From: Allokutzneria sp. A3M-2-11 16
Lineage (GTDB): Bacteria; Actinomycetota; Actinomycetes; Mycobacteriales; Pseudonocardiaceae
DNA: 64,000 nucleotides
Direction: 5' to 3'
NCBI RefSeq assembly: GCF_024213555.1
Contig: NZ_JANAVO010000001.1
Coordinates: forward strand, 62,001 to 126,000
Both the position numbers and the translations under genes were made by a program. The notes under the pieces were generated by a model. It did not search any database. It had not been told where the DNA came from and saw only the letters and a list, made by a program, of their open reading frames with translations. This document shows positions 20,557 to 28,961 of the stretch, piece by piece (the first letter of the stretch is position 1; the number at the start of each line of letters is the position of its first letter).

Positions 20557-21437
20557 GCGACGAGCCGATCACCGTGGGCCACCAGCGAAGGATCATCACC
20601 GCACGTGTCCGGGACCGGGCAGCGAGGCCGGAACGCGCAGCCGTCCGGCAGGTGCGTCAGCTCCGGCGGATGCCCGGGGATCGGCCGGAAACCGCCTTCG
20701 GGCAACGCGTTCAACAGTCCCGCCGTGTAGGGGTGCAACGGGTCGTCGAACACCTTGGCCGCCGGACCCAGCTCCACGAGCCTGCTGGCGTACATCACCG
20801 CCAGGTCGGTCGCGGAGCGCCGTGCCGCCGCGAGGTCGTGCGTGATCAGCAAGACCGCCCTGCCCTCCTCCGCCAGCCCGGCGAGCAGGTCCATCGTCCG
20901 GTCCACCAGCGGACGGTCCAGCCCACTTGTCGGCTCGTCGGCGAGGATGATCTGCGGATCACCGGCCAGGGCCATCGCGATCCCGACGCGCTGGGCCATC
21001 CCACCGGACAGCTCGTGCGGATACCGGTCCAGCGCTTGCGGTTCCAGACCAACGCGTTCAGCCAACTCGTCGACATCCTGGTCCGGCTTGAGCGCCCGCA
21101 CCGCCTCGGCGAGCTGGCTGCGCGCCGTGCGGACCGGTGTGAGGTGGGTGACCGCCGACTGCGGAACGAGCCCGATCATTCGGCCACGCACCTTGGTGGC
21201 CAACGTCTTCTCATCAGCGGAGAGCACGTCCAGGCCGTCCAGCGTCGCGCTGCCACGAACTTCGGCGTTGCCCGGCAACAGCCCCAGCAGCGCCGAGGCG
21301 AGAACCGACTTCCCGCACCCGCTCTCCCCCACCAACGCGAGCAGTCGCCCCGGGCGCAGCTCGAACGACGCGTCGGTGACCGCGCGGACTTCGGCTCCGC
21401 GCAACAGGAAACGAACCGACAACCCCTGGACGATCAC
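20538..21437 (-). CDS. Oligopeptide-type ABC transporter ATPase, first (DppD-like)
   Basis: 299 residues. Walker A GESGCGKSV, Q-loop LVPQSA, signature HELSGGMAQRVGIAMAL, Walker B IILADEPTSGLD, switch LLITHDL, and the cysteine-rich C-terminal peptide-transport domain (LPDGCAFRPRCPVPDTCG) characteristic of OppD/DppD. GTG start overlapping the upstream permease stop (GTGA). Confidence 0.94.
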   Translation of the reverse strand: MIVQGLSVRFLLRGAEVRAVTDASFELRPGRLLALVGESGCGKSVLASALLGLLPGNAEVRGSATLDGLDVLSADEKTLATKVRGRMIGLVPQSAVTHLTPVRTARSQLAEAVRALKPDQDVDELAERVGLEPQALDRYPHELSGGMAQRVGIAMALAGDPQIILADEPTSGLDRPLVDRTMDLLAGLAEEGRAVLLITHDLAAARRSATDLAVMYASRLVELGPAAKVFDDPLHPYTAGLLNALPEGGFRPIPGHPPELTHLPDGCAFRPRCPVPDTCGDDPSLVAHGDRLVACRRPC

Positions 21438-22291
21438 AGCGCCAACTCCGATCTGCGCCGCGGCACAAGGCGATCACGCCACACTGACGCCAACCCCGAC
21501 ACCGCGAGGGTCGTCGCGATGAGGACGAGCGACGGGAACGCCACCACCCACCACGCTCCGGTCATCACCGCCGCCCTGGACTCCGCGAGGATGTTGCCGA
21601 TACTGGCCATGTGCGGTGGCAGGCCGAGCCCGAGGAAGCTCAGCGCGGTCTCGTGCCACACCGCGTGCGGCAACAACAACACCGCCGACATCGCCGCCTG
21701 CGGAACGACCGCTGGAACGAGATGCCGGTGCAGAATCCGCCACCGGGAAGCTCCACCGGAGATCGCCGCGTCGATGAAGGGCCGCTCCCGCAAGGAAAGC
21801 ACCTCAGCGCGCACGATCCGCGCGACCGTCGTCCAGTGCGTCAGCGCGATCGAAGCAACCACAGCGGTCAGATTTCCCCGGTACAGAGCCACGATCACGA
21901 TCCCAAGCAGCAGGTGCGGCACGGAGTTCAGCGTGTCCACGAAGCGCATCATCAGCCGATCCGGCCACCCGCCAACGGCTCCGGACAGGCCGCCGATGAG
22001 CACGCCGAGCACTGTCGAGATGACCGCGCACAGCACCGCCACCAACAACGACACCCGAAGCCCGGCAAACGCCCGCAGCAACAGATCCCGACCACCCGCG
22101 TCGGTGCCGAAGGGGTGCTCCAACGACGGAGCAAGGCGCACAGATTCGTAGTGGATCAGGCTCTCGTCCAGCTCACCCAACCACGGCAGGAACACCGCGC
22201 CGAGCACAAGGACCGCGAGCGTGACGGCTCCCCAAACCAGCCGTGGCGTGCCGGTCCGCGCCCGGCCGACGCGTCGCCACTGGTCAACCAT
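21434..22291 (-). CDS. Oligopeptide-type ABC permease (DppC-like)
   Basis: 285 residues with about six membrane helices. An N-terminal FGTDAGGRDLLLRAFAG segment is the usual DppC phrase FGTDxxGRD, and the EAA loop for ATPase contact is near DAAISGGASRWRILHRHLVP. It overlaps the DppB-like stop by eight bases. It would form the membrane channel with the DppB-like partner. Confidence 0.92.
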   Translation of the reverse strand: MVDQWRRVGRARTGTPRLVWGAVTLAVLVLGAVFLPWLGELDESLIHYESVRLAPSLEHPFGTDAGGRDLLLRAFAGLRVSLLVAVLCAVISTVLGVLIGGLSGAVGGWPDRLMMRFVDTLNSVPHLLLGIVIVALYRGNLTAVVASIALTHWTTVARIVRAEVLSLRERPFIDAAISGGASRWRILHRHLVPAVVPQAAMSAVLLLPHAVWHETALSFLGLGLPPHMASIGNILAESRAAVMTGAWWVVAFPSLVLIATTLAVSGLASVWRDRLVPRRRSELAL

Positions 22292-23267
22292 CGACGGCCA
22301 CCCTCGGGTCGAGCACCGCAGCCGCCACGTCCGCGAGCAAGGAACCGATCAGCACCGCGGCCGTCGCGAGCAACGAAAGCACCACCAGCAAAGGAAAATC
22401 CACCGCGAGCGCGGCGCGGACCACAGCGCTCGCCACACCCGGCCACGAGAAGACCTCTTCCACCAGAACCGCACCAGTGACCAGCTCAGGCACCCGAGCT
22501 CCGATCAGCGTCACGAATGGCAGCAACGCGGTAGGCAACGCATGTCTAAGCACCACAACATGTTCAGCGAGTCCGCGCGCACGGGCTCCCGTCACGTGGT
22601 CCTCCGACAACGCGGTGAGCAGCGACTGCCGAACGTGCAGCACCAACCACGGCGTCTGCGAGACGGCCAGCACCAAGGCGGGCAAGGCGAGGTGCGACGC
22701 CACCTGACCGAGAGTCGCCTCCGCACCCGCATCGGTCAGCCCCGCGACCGGGAACCACCCCAGTGACAACGAGAACACCGCGATCGCGACGAGTGCGAGC
22801 ACGAAGGGCGGAATGCCTTCCAGGGCATGGCCGATCGCCGTGACACACCGGTCAAGCCAACCTCCCTGCCGCCACGCCGCGAGCACACCGAGCACCAACG
22901 CGATGAGCACCGCGAGCACGAGCCCCACGACCACCAGCAAGAGAGTCCACGGCAGGCGCTCGCCGATCACCTGCGCGACCGGCTGCCGGAACGAGCGACT
23001 CACGCCGAGGTCCCCGGACAACAACCCACCCGCCCATCGTCCAAATTGGACAATCAACGAGTCGTTGAGCCCCAAGGCTTCTCGCGCCTGCGCGATCTCC
23101 TCGGCCGAGGCGCTGAAGATCTGCACTCCGTAGTACTGGTGGATCGGGTCGAACGGCGAGGCTGCTCCGAGGAGGAACACGCCGACCGCGACGACGCAGA
23201 GCACCGGAACCGCGAACACCAACCGCCGTAACGCCAGCGCCGCGATGTCACGTGCGCGACTTCTCAC
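22284..23267 (-). CDS. Oligopeptide-type ABC permease (DppB-like)
   Basis: 327 residues from the GTG at 23267, which overlaps the binding-protein stop as GTGA. It has six membrane helices, the DppB-type N-terminus (RRLVFAVPVLCVVAVGVFLLG), periplasmic ALGLNDSLIVQFGRWAGGLLSGDLGVSRSF, and the EAA loop ARARGLAEHVVVLRHALPTA. A longer open frame upstream is antisense to the binding protein and is not coding. An exact GTCCA-AAT-TGGAC motif sits at 23039-23051. Confidence 0.92.
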   Translation of the reverse strand: MRSRARDIAALALRRLVFAVPVLCVVAVGVFLLGAASPFDPIHQYYGVQIFSASAEEIAQAREALGLNDSLIVQFGRWAGGLLSGDLGVSRSFRQPVAQVIGERLPWTLLLVVVGLVLAVLIALVLGVLAAWRQGGWLDRCVTAIGHALEGIPPFVLALVAIAVFSLSLGWFPVAGLTDAGAEATLGQVASHLALPALVLAVSQTPWLVLHVRQSLLTALSEDHVTGARARGLAEHVVVLRHALPTALLPFVTLIGARVPELVTGAVLVEEVFSWPGVASAVVRAALAVDFPLLVVLSLLATAAVLIGSLLADVAAAVLDPRVAVDG

Positions 23268-24862
23268 CCTCGTGGAACCCAGCTCTGCACGTTCCACCAC
23301 GGGCCCCAGGTCAGGCCGTGCGTGTGCGGGTCGACGACCTCCTGGTAGCCGGTCCACCCGTCGCGCACGACGTAGGTGTGGTCCAGGAAGGCCAGGAACA
23401 CCATGGCGGGGTCGGCCGCGTAGGCACGCTGGAACTGGCGGTAGTAGGCGACGCGCTGCGCCGGATCGGTCTCCTTGCGCCCGGCGTCCAGCGCCGCGTC
23501 CACCTGCGCGTTGCGGTAGGAGCCGGGGTTGTTGAAACCGTTGGCGGCAAAGGAGGAATGCAGCAGCGGGTAGGACTTGAGATCCGGGTCGAAGGGGTTG
23601 CCGCCGCCGAGCACCAACGCGTCCGCGCCCATCCGCGGCTCGATGGCCTCCCAGCCGAGCCCCTCCAGCTTGACCTCGACACCGACCGCCTTGGCGTCCG
23701 AGGCGAACGCCTGCGCCAAGTCCTTGCGCACGGAGTCGCCCGCCGGGTACATCAGCGTGAAGCTCGCGCGCTGCGCACCGCGCGCACGCACGCCGTCCCC
23801 GCCCATGACCCAACCCGCCTGCTCCAGAAGCCGCGCGGCCTCGTCCTTGTCGTAACGGAACTGCGCGGTGGGCTCGACGAACTCGGGCAGTGCCTGCGGG
23901 ATCGGCGTCGACGCGGGCTGGCCCCGCCCACCGAGCAGTGCCTGGATCATGCCCGCGCGGTTCATCGCGTAGTTCAGCGCGAGCCGCATCGCGCGATCAC
24001 CGGTCACCGGGTTGGCCATCGGCATGACCACGGTGCGGTAGTCGGCGCTGGAGTGCTTGATGATCTGGGCGCCCTTCACGTCGGACAACCCGTTGGCGGC
24101 CAACGGCGGCAGCGCCGTACCGTCGAACTCGCCCGCCTTCATCCGCTGCGCCCGCGTGTTGTCGTCGATCGCGAAGACCACGGTCAGCTTGCGAACCTTC
24201 GGCGCACCAAGGAAATAGTCGTCATTGGCCTCCATCACCATGCGGTCGCCCTTGCGCCACTCGGTGAGCTTGTACGGCCCCGTGCCGACCGGCTTCCCGT
24301 TGAACGGCGAACGCTCAAGCGGTCCCGGCTGCGCCACCGCCTCGCTCGGCACGACGCCCAGCACCAGGCGGTGGGCGAACGGCGCGTACGGGTAGGCCAA
24401 CGTGAAGCGCACCGTCGACGGCCCGTCCGCGTCCACCGCGGTGACCATGGAGTAGTTGGCGCGGACGGTGGAAGCGAACGCCGGGTCCAGCACGGCCCGG
24501 TAGCTCGCGACGACGTCCTCGGAACCGAAGGTGCTGCCGTCGTGGAACTTCACGCCAGACCGAAGCTTCACCGTCCAGGTCCGGCCGTCCGGCGACGGCT
24601 GCGGCACCTCGGCGGCGAGCGCGGCGCGCACACTGCGGTCGGCGCGGTGCTCCACCAGGCCGTCGAAGAGCTTGGAGGCGCCTTCCTCACCGAAGCCGAG
24701 CAGCGGGTTCAGCGTCTCCGGCTCATAGCCGTCCGCCAGCACCATGCTCGTGCGGTCCGGGCCGGTCTGCCGATCGGGAGTGGATGGCGTCGTGCACGCG
24801 GAGAGTGCCGCGACAGCGATCAGGGCGGAGCCGGCGAGCCGCCTACGGCGTGTGAAGAGCAC
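23264..24862 (-). CDS. Extracellular solute-binding lipoprotein, family 5 (DppA-like)
   Basis: 532 residues. Lipoprotein signal MLFTRRRRLAGSALIAVAALSAC with lipobox LSAC, so it is anchored outside the membrane. The body is of the SBP_bac_5 type: GYEPETLNPLLG near the start, WTVKLRSGVKFHDGSTFGSEDVVASY, PFNGKPVGTGPYKLTEWRKGDRM and LNYAMNRAGMIQALLGGRG are family phrases. It starts the dppA-B-C-D-F-class V operon. The ligand is a short peptide, peptide-like compound or nickel/opine analogue; sequence alone does not say. Confidence 0.94.
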   Translation of the reverse strand: MLFTRRRRLAGSALIAVAALSACTTPSTPDRQTGPDRTSMVLADGYEPETLNPLLGFGEEGASKLFDGLVEHRADRSVRAALAAEVPQPSPDGRTWTVKLRSGVKFHDGSTFGSEDVVASYRAVLDPAFASTVRANYSMVTAVDADGPSTVRFTLAYPYAPFAHRLVLGVVPSEAVAQPGPLERSPFNGKPVGTGPYKLTEWRKGDRMVMEANDDYFLGAPKVRKLTVVFAIDDNTRAQRMKAGEFDGTALPPLAANGLSDVKGAQIIKHSSADYRTVVMPMANPVTGDRAMRLALNYAMNRAGMIQALLGGRGQPASTPIPQALPEFVEPTAQFRYDKDEAARLLEQAGWVMGGDGVRARGAQRASFTLMYPAGDSVRKDLAQAFASDAKAVGVEVKLEGLGWEAIEPRMGADALVLGGGNPFDPDLKSYPLLHSSFAANGFNNPGSYRNAQVDAALDAGRKETDPAQRVAYYRQFQRAYAADPAMVFLAFLDHTYVVRDGWTGYQEVVDPHTHGLTWGPWWNVQSWVPRG

Positions 24863-24915
24863 GCGACGACCCTAGGAACTCCTGCCACCGCCTTGCAACA
24901 GCTACGGTGTTGGTC

Positions 24916-25128
24916 ATGCCGACCGAAGCAGAAGCCCTGTTGCCGTACGAGGTGGCCGACTTCGCCAAGCTCGTCCGCGAGGTCCGGGAACGCCGCGGCT
25001 GGACCCACGCCCAACTGGCCGAGGCCGCCAACCTGCCCCTCCAGGCGGTACTCGACTTCGAAGCCGCCCGCATCCGCCCCTCCCTGGCCGCGAACACCAT
25101 GCGCCACCTCATCGACGCCATGGACTAA
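24916..25128 (+). CDS. Small Xre-type HTH protein
   Basis: 70 residues, essentially one Cro/CI HTH domain: VREVRERRGWTHAQLAEAANLPLQAVLDFEAARIRPSL. It is divergent from the transporter operon (53 bp between starts), so it may be its local regulator. I use the ATG at 24916; in-frame GTG and TTG codons lie up to nine bases upstream. No C-terminal sensor domain is present. Confidence 0.8.
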   Translation: MPTEAEALLPYEVADFAKLVREVRERRGWTHAQLAEAANLPLQAVLDFEAARIRPSLAANTMRHLIDAMD

Positions 25129-25189
25129 ACTCCCACCTCACAACGATTCACCCCGCCCCACCCCACCTCCGCTGGCGTGGCCGAAAAAC

Positions 25190-25252
25190 CCCGTTTCGTA
25201 CTCAAAGCCGCGAATTAGAGCGCTCTAAACCCCGATAAGAGTACGAAACGGG
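25190..25252. repeat. 63-bp dyad element, copy 2
   Basis: Arms CCCGTTTCGTACTCAAAGC (25190-25208) and GATAAGAGTACGAAACGGG (25234-25252) are near-complementary, and the centre holds the palindrome TTAGAGCGCTCTAA. Length and sequence match copy 1 at 10464-10526; changes in one arm are only partly mirrored in the other. It sits between the convergent Xre gene and the DUF2848 gene, where a two-way terminator would be useful. Confidence 0.85.
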
Positions 25253-25267
25253 AGATCTCTAGCCACC

Positions 25268-25942
25268 TCAGCCGACGGGGGTGGGGAGTGGTGAGGTGGT
25301 GTAGGAGAGGGTGAGGGGGCGCTCCGAAGACGTGGGGTCGGCGAGTTCCACGCGCCACGAGCGGGCGAATTGGTTCACCCCCGGCAGCATGGGGATCGTG
25401 CCGGAGAGCAGGATCGTGCCCGGCTCGAAAAGACCGCGCGCCTTGAGCTCCGCGAGCCAGTAGGACGGCGGCAGGAGCTCGGCGAGCGTGCCGCGCTGGA
25501 TGATCTCGTCGTCCGCCCACGCCGTCAGGGTCAGCTCATCGAGGCGGGCCTCCACGTCGGACAACCGCCACGCCCGCGTGCCCAGCACGTCCGGAGCGGC
25601 CTGCTTGCTCCACGCGACACCGTGCACCTCCAGATCGCGGTCGGTGTGATCGCACGCGACCGTCAGCAGCACGTCGTCTTCCGTCACGATCAGCGCCCAC
25701 TCCGCCTCACCCGAGGTCTTCCCGTGCTGCACCGGCACGCTCGTGGCCTGCTGCGCCAGGTACGGCGCCACCGGGTACAGGCACGGAGTGGTCGAGGGCG
25801 CGGGCACGCCCAGGTCGGCCAGCTCGGCGACGTGGGCGGCCACGTCCTCCTGGCTCCGGCCCGCGTAACCACCGTTGAGCAGGTACTTCACCGCCACGGG
25901 AACCTGGGAGCCGTCGGGCAGCTCGAACACCAGCTCGGTCAC
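25268..25942 (-). CDS. DUF2848 family protein, part of a GntR-controlled catabolic locus
   Basis: 224 residues. Phrases typical of DUF2848 are VKYLLNGGYAGRSQEDVAAH, GVPAPSTTPCLYPVAPYLAQ, GEAEWALIVTEDDVLLTVACDHTDRDLEVHG, WSKQAAPDVLG and GTILLSGTIPM. The fold is thought to resemble fumarylacetoacetate-hydrolase-like enzymes, but the reaction is not established. The GTG at 25942 is preceded by GGAGGTGGG; the much longer open frame upstream is antisense to the transporter gene. It is divergent from the MHS transporter and shares an operator with it. Confidence 0.8.
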   Translation of the reverse strand: MTELVFELPDGSQVPVAVKYLLNGGYAGRSQEDVAAHVAELADLGVPAPSTTPCLYPVAPYLAQQATSVPVQHGKTSGEAEWALIVTEDDVLLTVACDHTDRDLEVHGVAWSKQAAPDVLGTRAWRLSDVEARLDELTLTAWADDEIIQRGTLAELLPPSYWLAELKARGLFEPGTILLSGTIPMLPGVNQFARSWRVELADPTSSERPLTLSYTTSPLPTPVG

Positions 25943-25972
25943 GGTCGACCCACCTCCACTTGCGCATACGTG

Positions 25973-25993
25973 TTGTATACAGTCAGTATCACA
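25973..25993. promoter_or_regulatory. GntR-type operator, site 1 (DUF2848/transporter)
   Basis: TTGTATAC, five bases AGTCA, GTATCACA. The same architecture with a nearly identical spacer (AGTGA) is found at 28059-28079 between the GntR gene and the amidase gene. It lies in the 54-bp gap between two divergent starts, so one bound dimer could control both genes. Confidence 0.75.
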
Positions 25994-25996
25994 CGC

Positions 25997-27301
25997 ATGG
26001 CACAGCAACCAAGCCGTTCCGCACTGGCGCGTGCCTTCGCCGCCAGCCTCTCCGGTACCGCCCTGGAGTGGTACGACTTCGCGATCTACTCCTCGGCCGC
26101 CGCGCTGGTCTTCGGGCACCTGTTCTTCCCGAGCGGCGACGCGCTGACCGAGACGCTGATCGCCTTCTCCACCTACGCGGTCGGCTACGTCTCGCGCCCG
26201 CTCGGCGGGATCGTCTTCGGCAGGCTCGGCGACGTGATCGGCCGCAAACGGGTCCTGGTGATCACGTTGCTGCTCACCGGGATCGCCACCTTCCTCATCG
26301 GCGTGCTGCCCACCCACGACCAGATCGGCACCAGCGCCGGAGTCCTGCTGGTGCTGCTGCGCTTCGCCCAGGGCGTCGGGCTCGGCGGCGAGTGGGGCGG
26401 CGCGGTCCTGCTGTCCAGCGAGTTCGGCGACCCGGAGCGACGCGGTTTCTGGGCGTCGGCGGCCCAGGTCGGCCCGCCCGCGGGAACCCTGCTGGCCAAC
26501 GGCGTGCTCGCCGTGCTCACCGGGACGCTGAGCCGGGAGCAGTTCCTGAGCTGGGGCTGGCGAGTGGCGTTCCTGCTCTCCGCGGTTCTTGTCCTCTTTG
26601 GACTGTGGATCAGGGTGAAACTGGAGGAAACGCCTGTCTTCAAAGCGATCGCGGAGCACGGAGATCGCCCCGTCGCGCCGGTCCGCGAGGTCTTCAGCAC
26701 GCAGGCCCGCCCGCTGATCGCCGCGATCCTGTGCCGGGTCTGCCCCGACGTGCTCTACGCGTTGTTCGCGGTGTTCACGCTGACCTACACCACCCAGGTC
26801 CTCAAGCTGCCGCAGAGCTGGGCGCTCACCGCGATCATGATCGGCTCGGCCACGCAGCTCGTGCTGATCCCGCTCGCCGGGGCGCTCTCCGACATCTGGG
26901 GCCGACGGAGAACCTATGCCGTGGCAACGGTGTGCGCGGTCGCGTGGCCGTTCGTGTTCTTCCCGCTCGCCGAGCAGCGTTCGCTGTTCTTGTTGGTACT
27001 GGGCGTGATCGGCGGCCTGGCGATCCACTCGTTCCTCTACGGGCCGCAAGCGGCGTTCATCTCCGAGCAGTTCGCGCCGCGCCTGCGCTACACCGGAAGC
27101 TCGCTGGCCTACACCCTCGCAGGCGTGATCGGCGGAGCGGTGGCGCCGCTGCTGTTCACCTGGCTCTTCGCCGAATTCGGCAGCTGGCTGGCCGTAGCCG
27201 CCTACCTAGCCGTCACCGGCGCGATCACCCTGGTGGGCGTCCGCCTCGGCCGAGACCCCCACCAAGCCGAAGCCGAAGACCGCGCCCTCACCCCCACGTG
27301 A
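25997..27301 (+). CDS. MFS transporter, metabolite:H+ symporter (MHS) family
   Basis: 434 residues, twelve membrane helices. The MHS signature is at the start: GTALEWYDFAIYSSAAALVFGHLFFP, then the loop motif GRLGDVIGRKRVLV and ARFAQGVGLGGEWGGAVLL-type sequence (read here as RFAQGVGLGGEWGGAVLLSS). Relatives import organic acids such as shikimate, citrate, proline or alpha-ketoglutarate. The ATG lies three bases after operator site 1 and lacks an upstream RBS, so the mRNA may be leaderless. With the amidase and DUF2848 protein it forms an uptake-and-breakdown set. Its stop is immediately followed by repeat copy B. Confidence 0.92.
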   Translation: MAQQPSRSALARAFAASLSGTALEWYDFAIYSSAAALVFGHLFFPSGDALTETLIAFSTYAVGYVSRPLGGIVFGRLGDVIGRKRVLVITLLLTGIATFLIGVLPTHDQIGTSAGVLLVLLRFAQGVGLGGEWGGAVLLSSEFGDPERRGFWASAAQVGPPAGTLLANGVLAVLTGTLSREQFLSWGWRVAFLLSAVLVLFGLWIRVKLEETPVFKAIAEHGDRPVAPVREVFSTQARPLIAAILCRVCPDVLYALFAVFTLTYTTQVLKLPQSWALTAIMIGSATQLVLIPLAGALSDIWGRRRTYAVATVCAVAWPFVFFPLAEQRSLFLLVLGVIGGLAIHSFLYGPQAAFISEQFAPRLRYTGSSLAYTLAGVIGGAVAPLLFTWLFAEFGSWLAVAAYLAVTGAITLVGVRLGRDPHQAEAEDRALTPT

Positions 27302-27305
27302 CCCC

Positions 27306-27413
27306 GTCTTCAAGCACACCCAACCCCCGCCCCAGCTATCGCAAACCGCCACGAACCCCGGGGTTGGGGGCGGTTTGAGACGGCTCGCGGGTGGGTTCGG
27401 GGTACTTGAAGAC
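27306..27413. repeat. GTCTTCAAG inverted-repeat element, copy B
   Basis: 108 bp, bounded by GTCTTCAAGCAC (27306-27317) and GTACTTGAAGAC (27402-27413). The left half reads ACCCAACCCCCGCCCCAG, TATCGCAAACCGCC; the right half mirrors it with GGTTGGGGGCGGTTTGAGACGG. It starts four bases after the transporter stop and ends 13 bases before the convergent GntR stop. Confidence 0.85.
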
Positions 27414-27426
27414 GCCCCGTCCACGG

Positions 27427-28047
27427 TCAGGAGGTGAGGAGGATGTCGCGGGTGGTTTCGAGGTGGTGAGTGATCGCGGCGGCGGCGGCTTCGACGTCAC
27501 CGGCCTCCAGGGCGGAGACGATCGCCTCGTGCTCGTCGAGCACCGCCTTCTGCCTGCCGGGCGCGCGCACCAGCGCGGTGACACCGCAGCGGATCTGCCG
27601 GGCGCGCAAGCCCTCGTACATCCGGGCCATCAGCTCGTTCCCGGTCGCCGCGACCAGGGCGGAGTGGAACTCGTGATCAAGCTCGATGAACTCGCCCTCA
27701 TCCCCTTCGCTCATCAGGAGCCCTTGCCGCGCAAGGGTTTTCCGCATCGCAGCGACCACGGGGGAGCCGATCGCGCGCTCGGCCGCGTGCCGCTCGATCA
27801 CCCCGCGCAGCTCCATCAGCTCGGCGATCTCCCGCCCCGAAACCGGAGCGATGTAGGCGCCCTTCTTCGGCACCAGGCGAACGAGGTCCTCGGCGGCCAG
27901 CATCAGCAGGGCCTCGCGGATGGGGGTGCGGGAGACGCCGATCCGATCGGCGATGTCCTGTTCGCTGATGAAGCTGCCCTGCTGCGCCGGATCGCTGAGC
28001 ACGGTGTTCCGCAGGAACTCGTAAGCCCGATCCCGCCCTGACCTCAT
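27427..28047 (-). CDS. GntR-family regulator, FCD subfamily
   Basis: 206 residues from the ATG at 28047. The winged HTH (ISEQDIADRIGVSRTPIREALLMLAAEDLVRLVPKKGAYI, here ISEQDIADRIGVSRTPIREA then LVRLVPKKGAYI) has the GntR hallmark SRTPIREAL. The C-terminal FCD ligand domain shows ELRGVIERHAAERA, FIELDHEFHSALVAATGN and DEHEAIVSALEAGD, with metal-binding Asp/His positions usual for small organic-acid sensors. Its own operator lies 12 bp upstream (28059-28079), so autoregulation is likely. A longer start would run into that operator. Confidence 0.93.
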   Translation of the reverse strand: MRSGRDRAYEFLRNTVLSDPAQQGSFISEQDIADRIGVSRTPIREALLMLAAEDLVRLVPKKGAYIAPVSGREIAELMELRGVIERHAAERAIGSPVVAAMRKTLARQGLLMSEGDEGEFIELDHEFHSALVAATGNELMARMYEGLRARQIRCGVTALVRAPGRQKAVLDEHEAIVSALEAGDVEAAAAAITHHLETTRDILLTS

Positions 28048-28058
28048 TGCCCACCACC

Positions 28059-28079
28059 TTGCATACAGTGAGCATACAA
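28059..28079. promoter_or_regulatory. GntR-type operator, site 2 (gntR/amidase)
   Basis: TTGCATAC, spacer AGTGA, GCATACAA: an 8-5-8 dyad with one mismatch. It matches site 1 at 25973-25993. It lies between the divergent gntR and amidase starts (50 bp apart). Confidence 0.8.
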
Positions 28080-28097
28080 AGAGACCAGGAGGAGCCC

Positions 28098-28886
28098 GTG
28101 CGCATCGCCCTGTGCCAGATCGTTTCCGGACCCGATCCGGCCGCAAACCTGGAGCTCGTGCGCGAGCACGTCCGCCGGGCGGAGGGCGCCGACCTGGTCG
28201 TCTTCCCCGAGGCGACCATGGCCTGCTTCGGCGGCCCCAAGCTCGCCGAGGTCGCCGAGCCGCTCGACGGACCGTGGGCGAGCGCCGTGCGGGAGATCGC
28301 CGTGGCGGCCGGGGTCACCGTGCTCGCGGGCATGTTCACGCCGGAGCCGGACGGGCGTGTACGCAACACGCTGCTGATCACCGGACCGGGCGGGCACCAG
28401 GGCTACGACAAGATCCATCTCTTTGACGCCTTCGGTTTCCAGGAGTCCGCGACCGTCGCGCCCGGCACCGACGCGGTCACCTTCGACGTCGGCGGGACCA
28501 CGGTCGGCGCCGCGGTCTGCTACGACGTGCGCTTCCCCGAACTGTTCCGCGCGCTCGCCGACCGCGGCGCCAAGGTGATCGTGGTGACCGCGTCGTGGGG
28601 CGCCGGGCCGGGCAAGCGCGAGCAGTGGGAGCTGCTGGTCCGGGCGCGGGCGCTGGACACGACGTCCTGGGTGGTCGCGGTCGGCCAGGCGGACCCGGCC
28701 AGCGTCGGGCTCCCCCAGCAGGGCACAGCGCCGACCGGGATCGGCTTCAGCCTCGTCGCGGACCCGTTCGGGCGCGCGCACACGACGTTTGACGCTGAGC
28801 CCGAAACGCGAGTCATCCTCATTGACCCCGAAGAGGTCGAGCCCGCCCGCGCGGCCATTCCGGTGCTGGTCAACCGCAGGCTCTGA
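28098..28886 (+). CDS. Nitrilase-superfamily amidohydrolase
   Basis: 262 residues. The catalytic Glu-Lys-Cys triad is visible: VVFPEATM, GYDKIHLFD and GAAVCYDVRFPELF. Length and the FDAFGFQES loop fit the omega-amidase/Nit branch rather than true nitrilases. It would hydrolyse a small amide or carbamoyl compound in the cytosol. The GTG at 28098 has AGGAGG five bases upstream, deciding the start; the longer frame begins inside gntR control DNA. It is controlled together with the transporter and DUF2848 protein through the shared operator. Confidence 0.9.
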   Translation: MRIALCQIVSGPDPAANLELVREHVRRAEGADLVVFPEATMACFGGPKLAEVAEPLDGPWASAVREIAVAAGVTVLAGMFTPEPDGRVRNTLLITGPGGHQGYDKIHLFDAFGFQESATVAPGTDAVTFDVGGTTVGAAVCYDVRFPELFRALADRGAKVIVVTASWGAGPGKREQWELLVRARALDTTSWVVAVGQADPASVGLPQQGTAPTGIGFSLVADPFGRAHTTFDAEPETRVILIDPEEVEPARAAIPVLVNRRL

Positions 28887-28961
28887 GCCGGGCGAAAATC
28901 CGCCGAAAATCCAGCGAAAGCGGAGACGGCCCGGAAATCTCCTTCTCGATACTTTCGGCGA

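Noticed and set aside
22284-23813. Extended 509-residue DppB frame
   Set aside because: The extension lies inside the DppA gene in another frame; the GTGA overlap at 23264-23267 sets the DppB start.
25268-27049. A 593-residue minus-strand frame covering DUF2848 and the whole opposite transporter gene
   Set aside because: The upper part is low-complexity and antisense to a clear MHS transporter. The GGAGGTGGG before the GTG at 25942 defines the true start.
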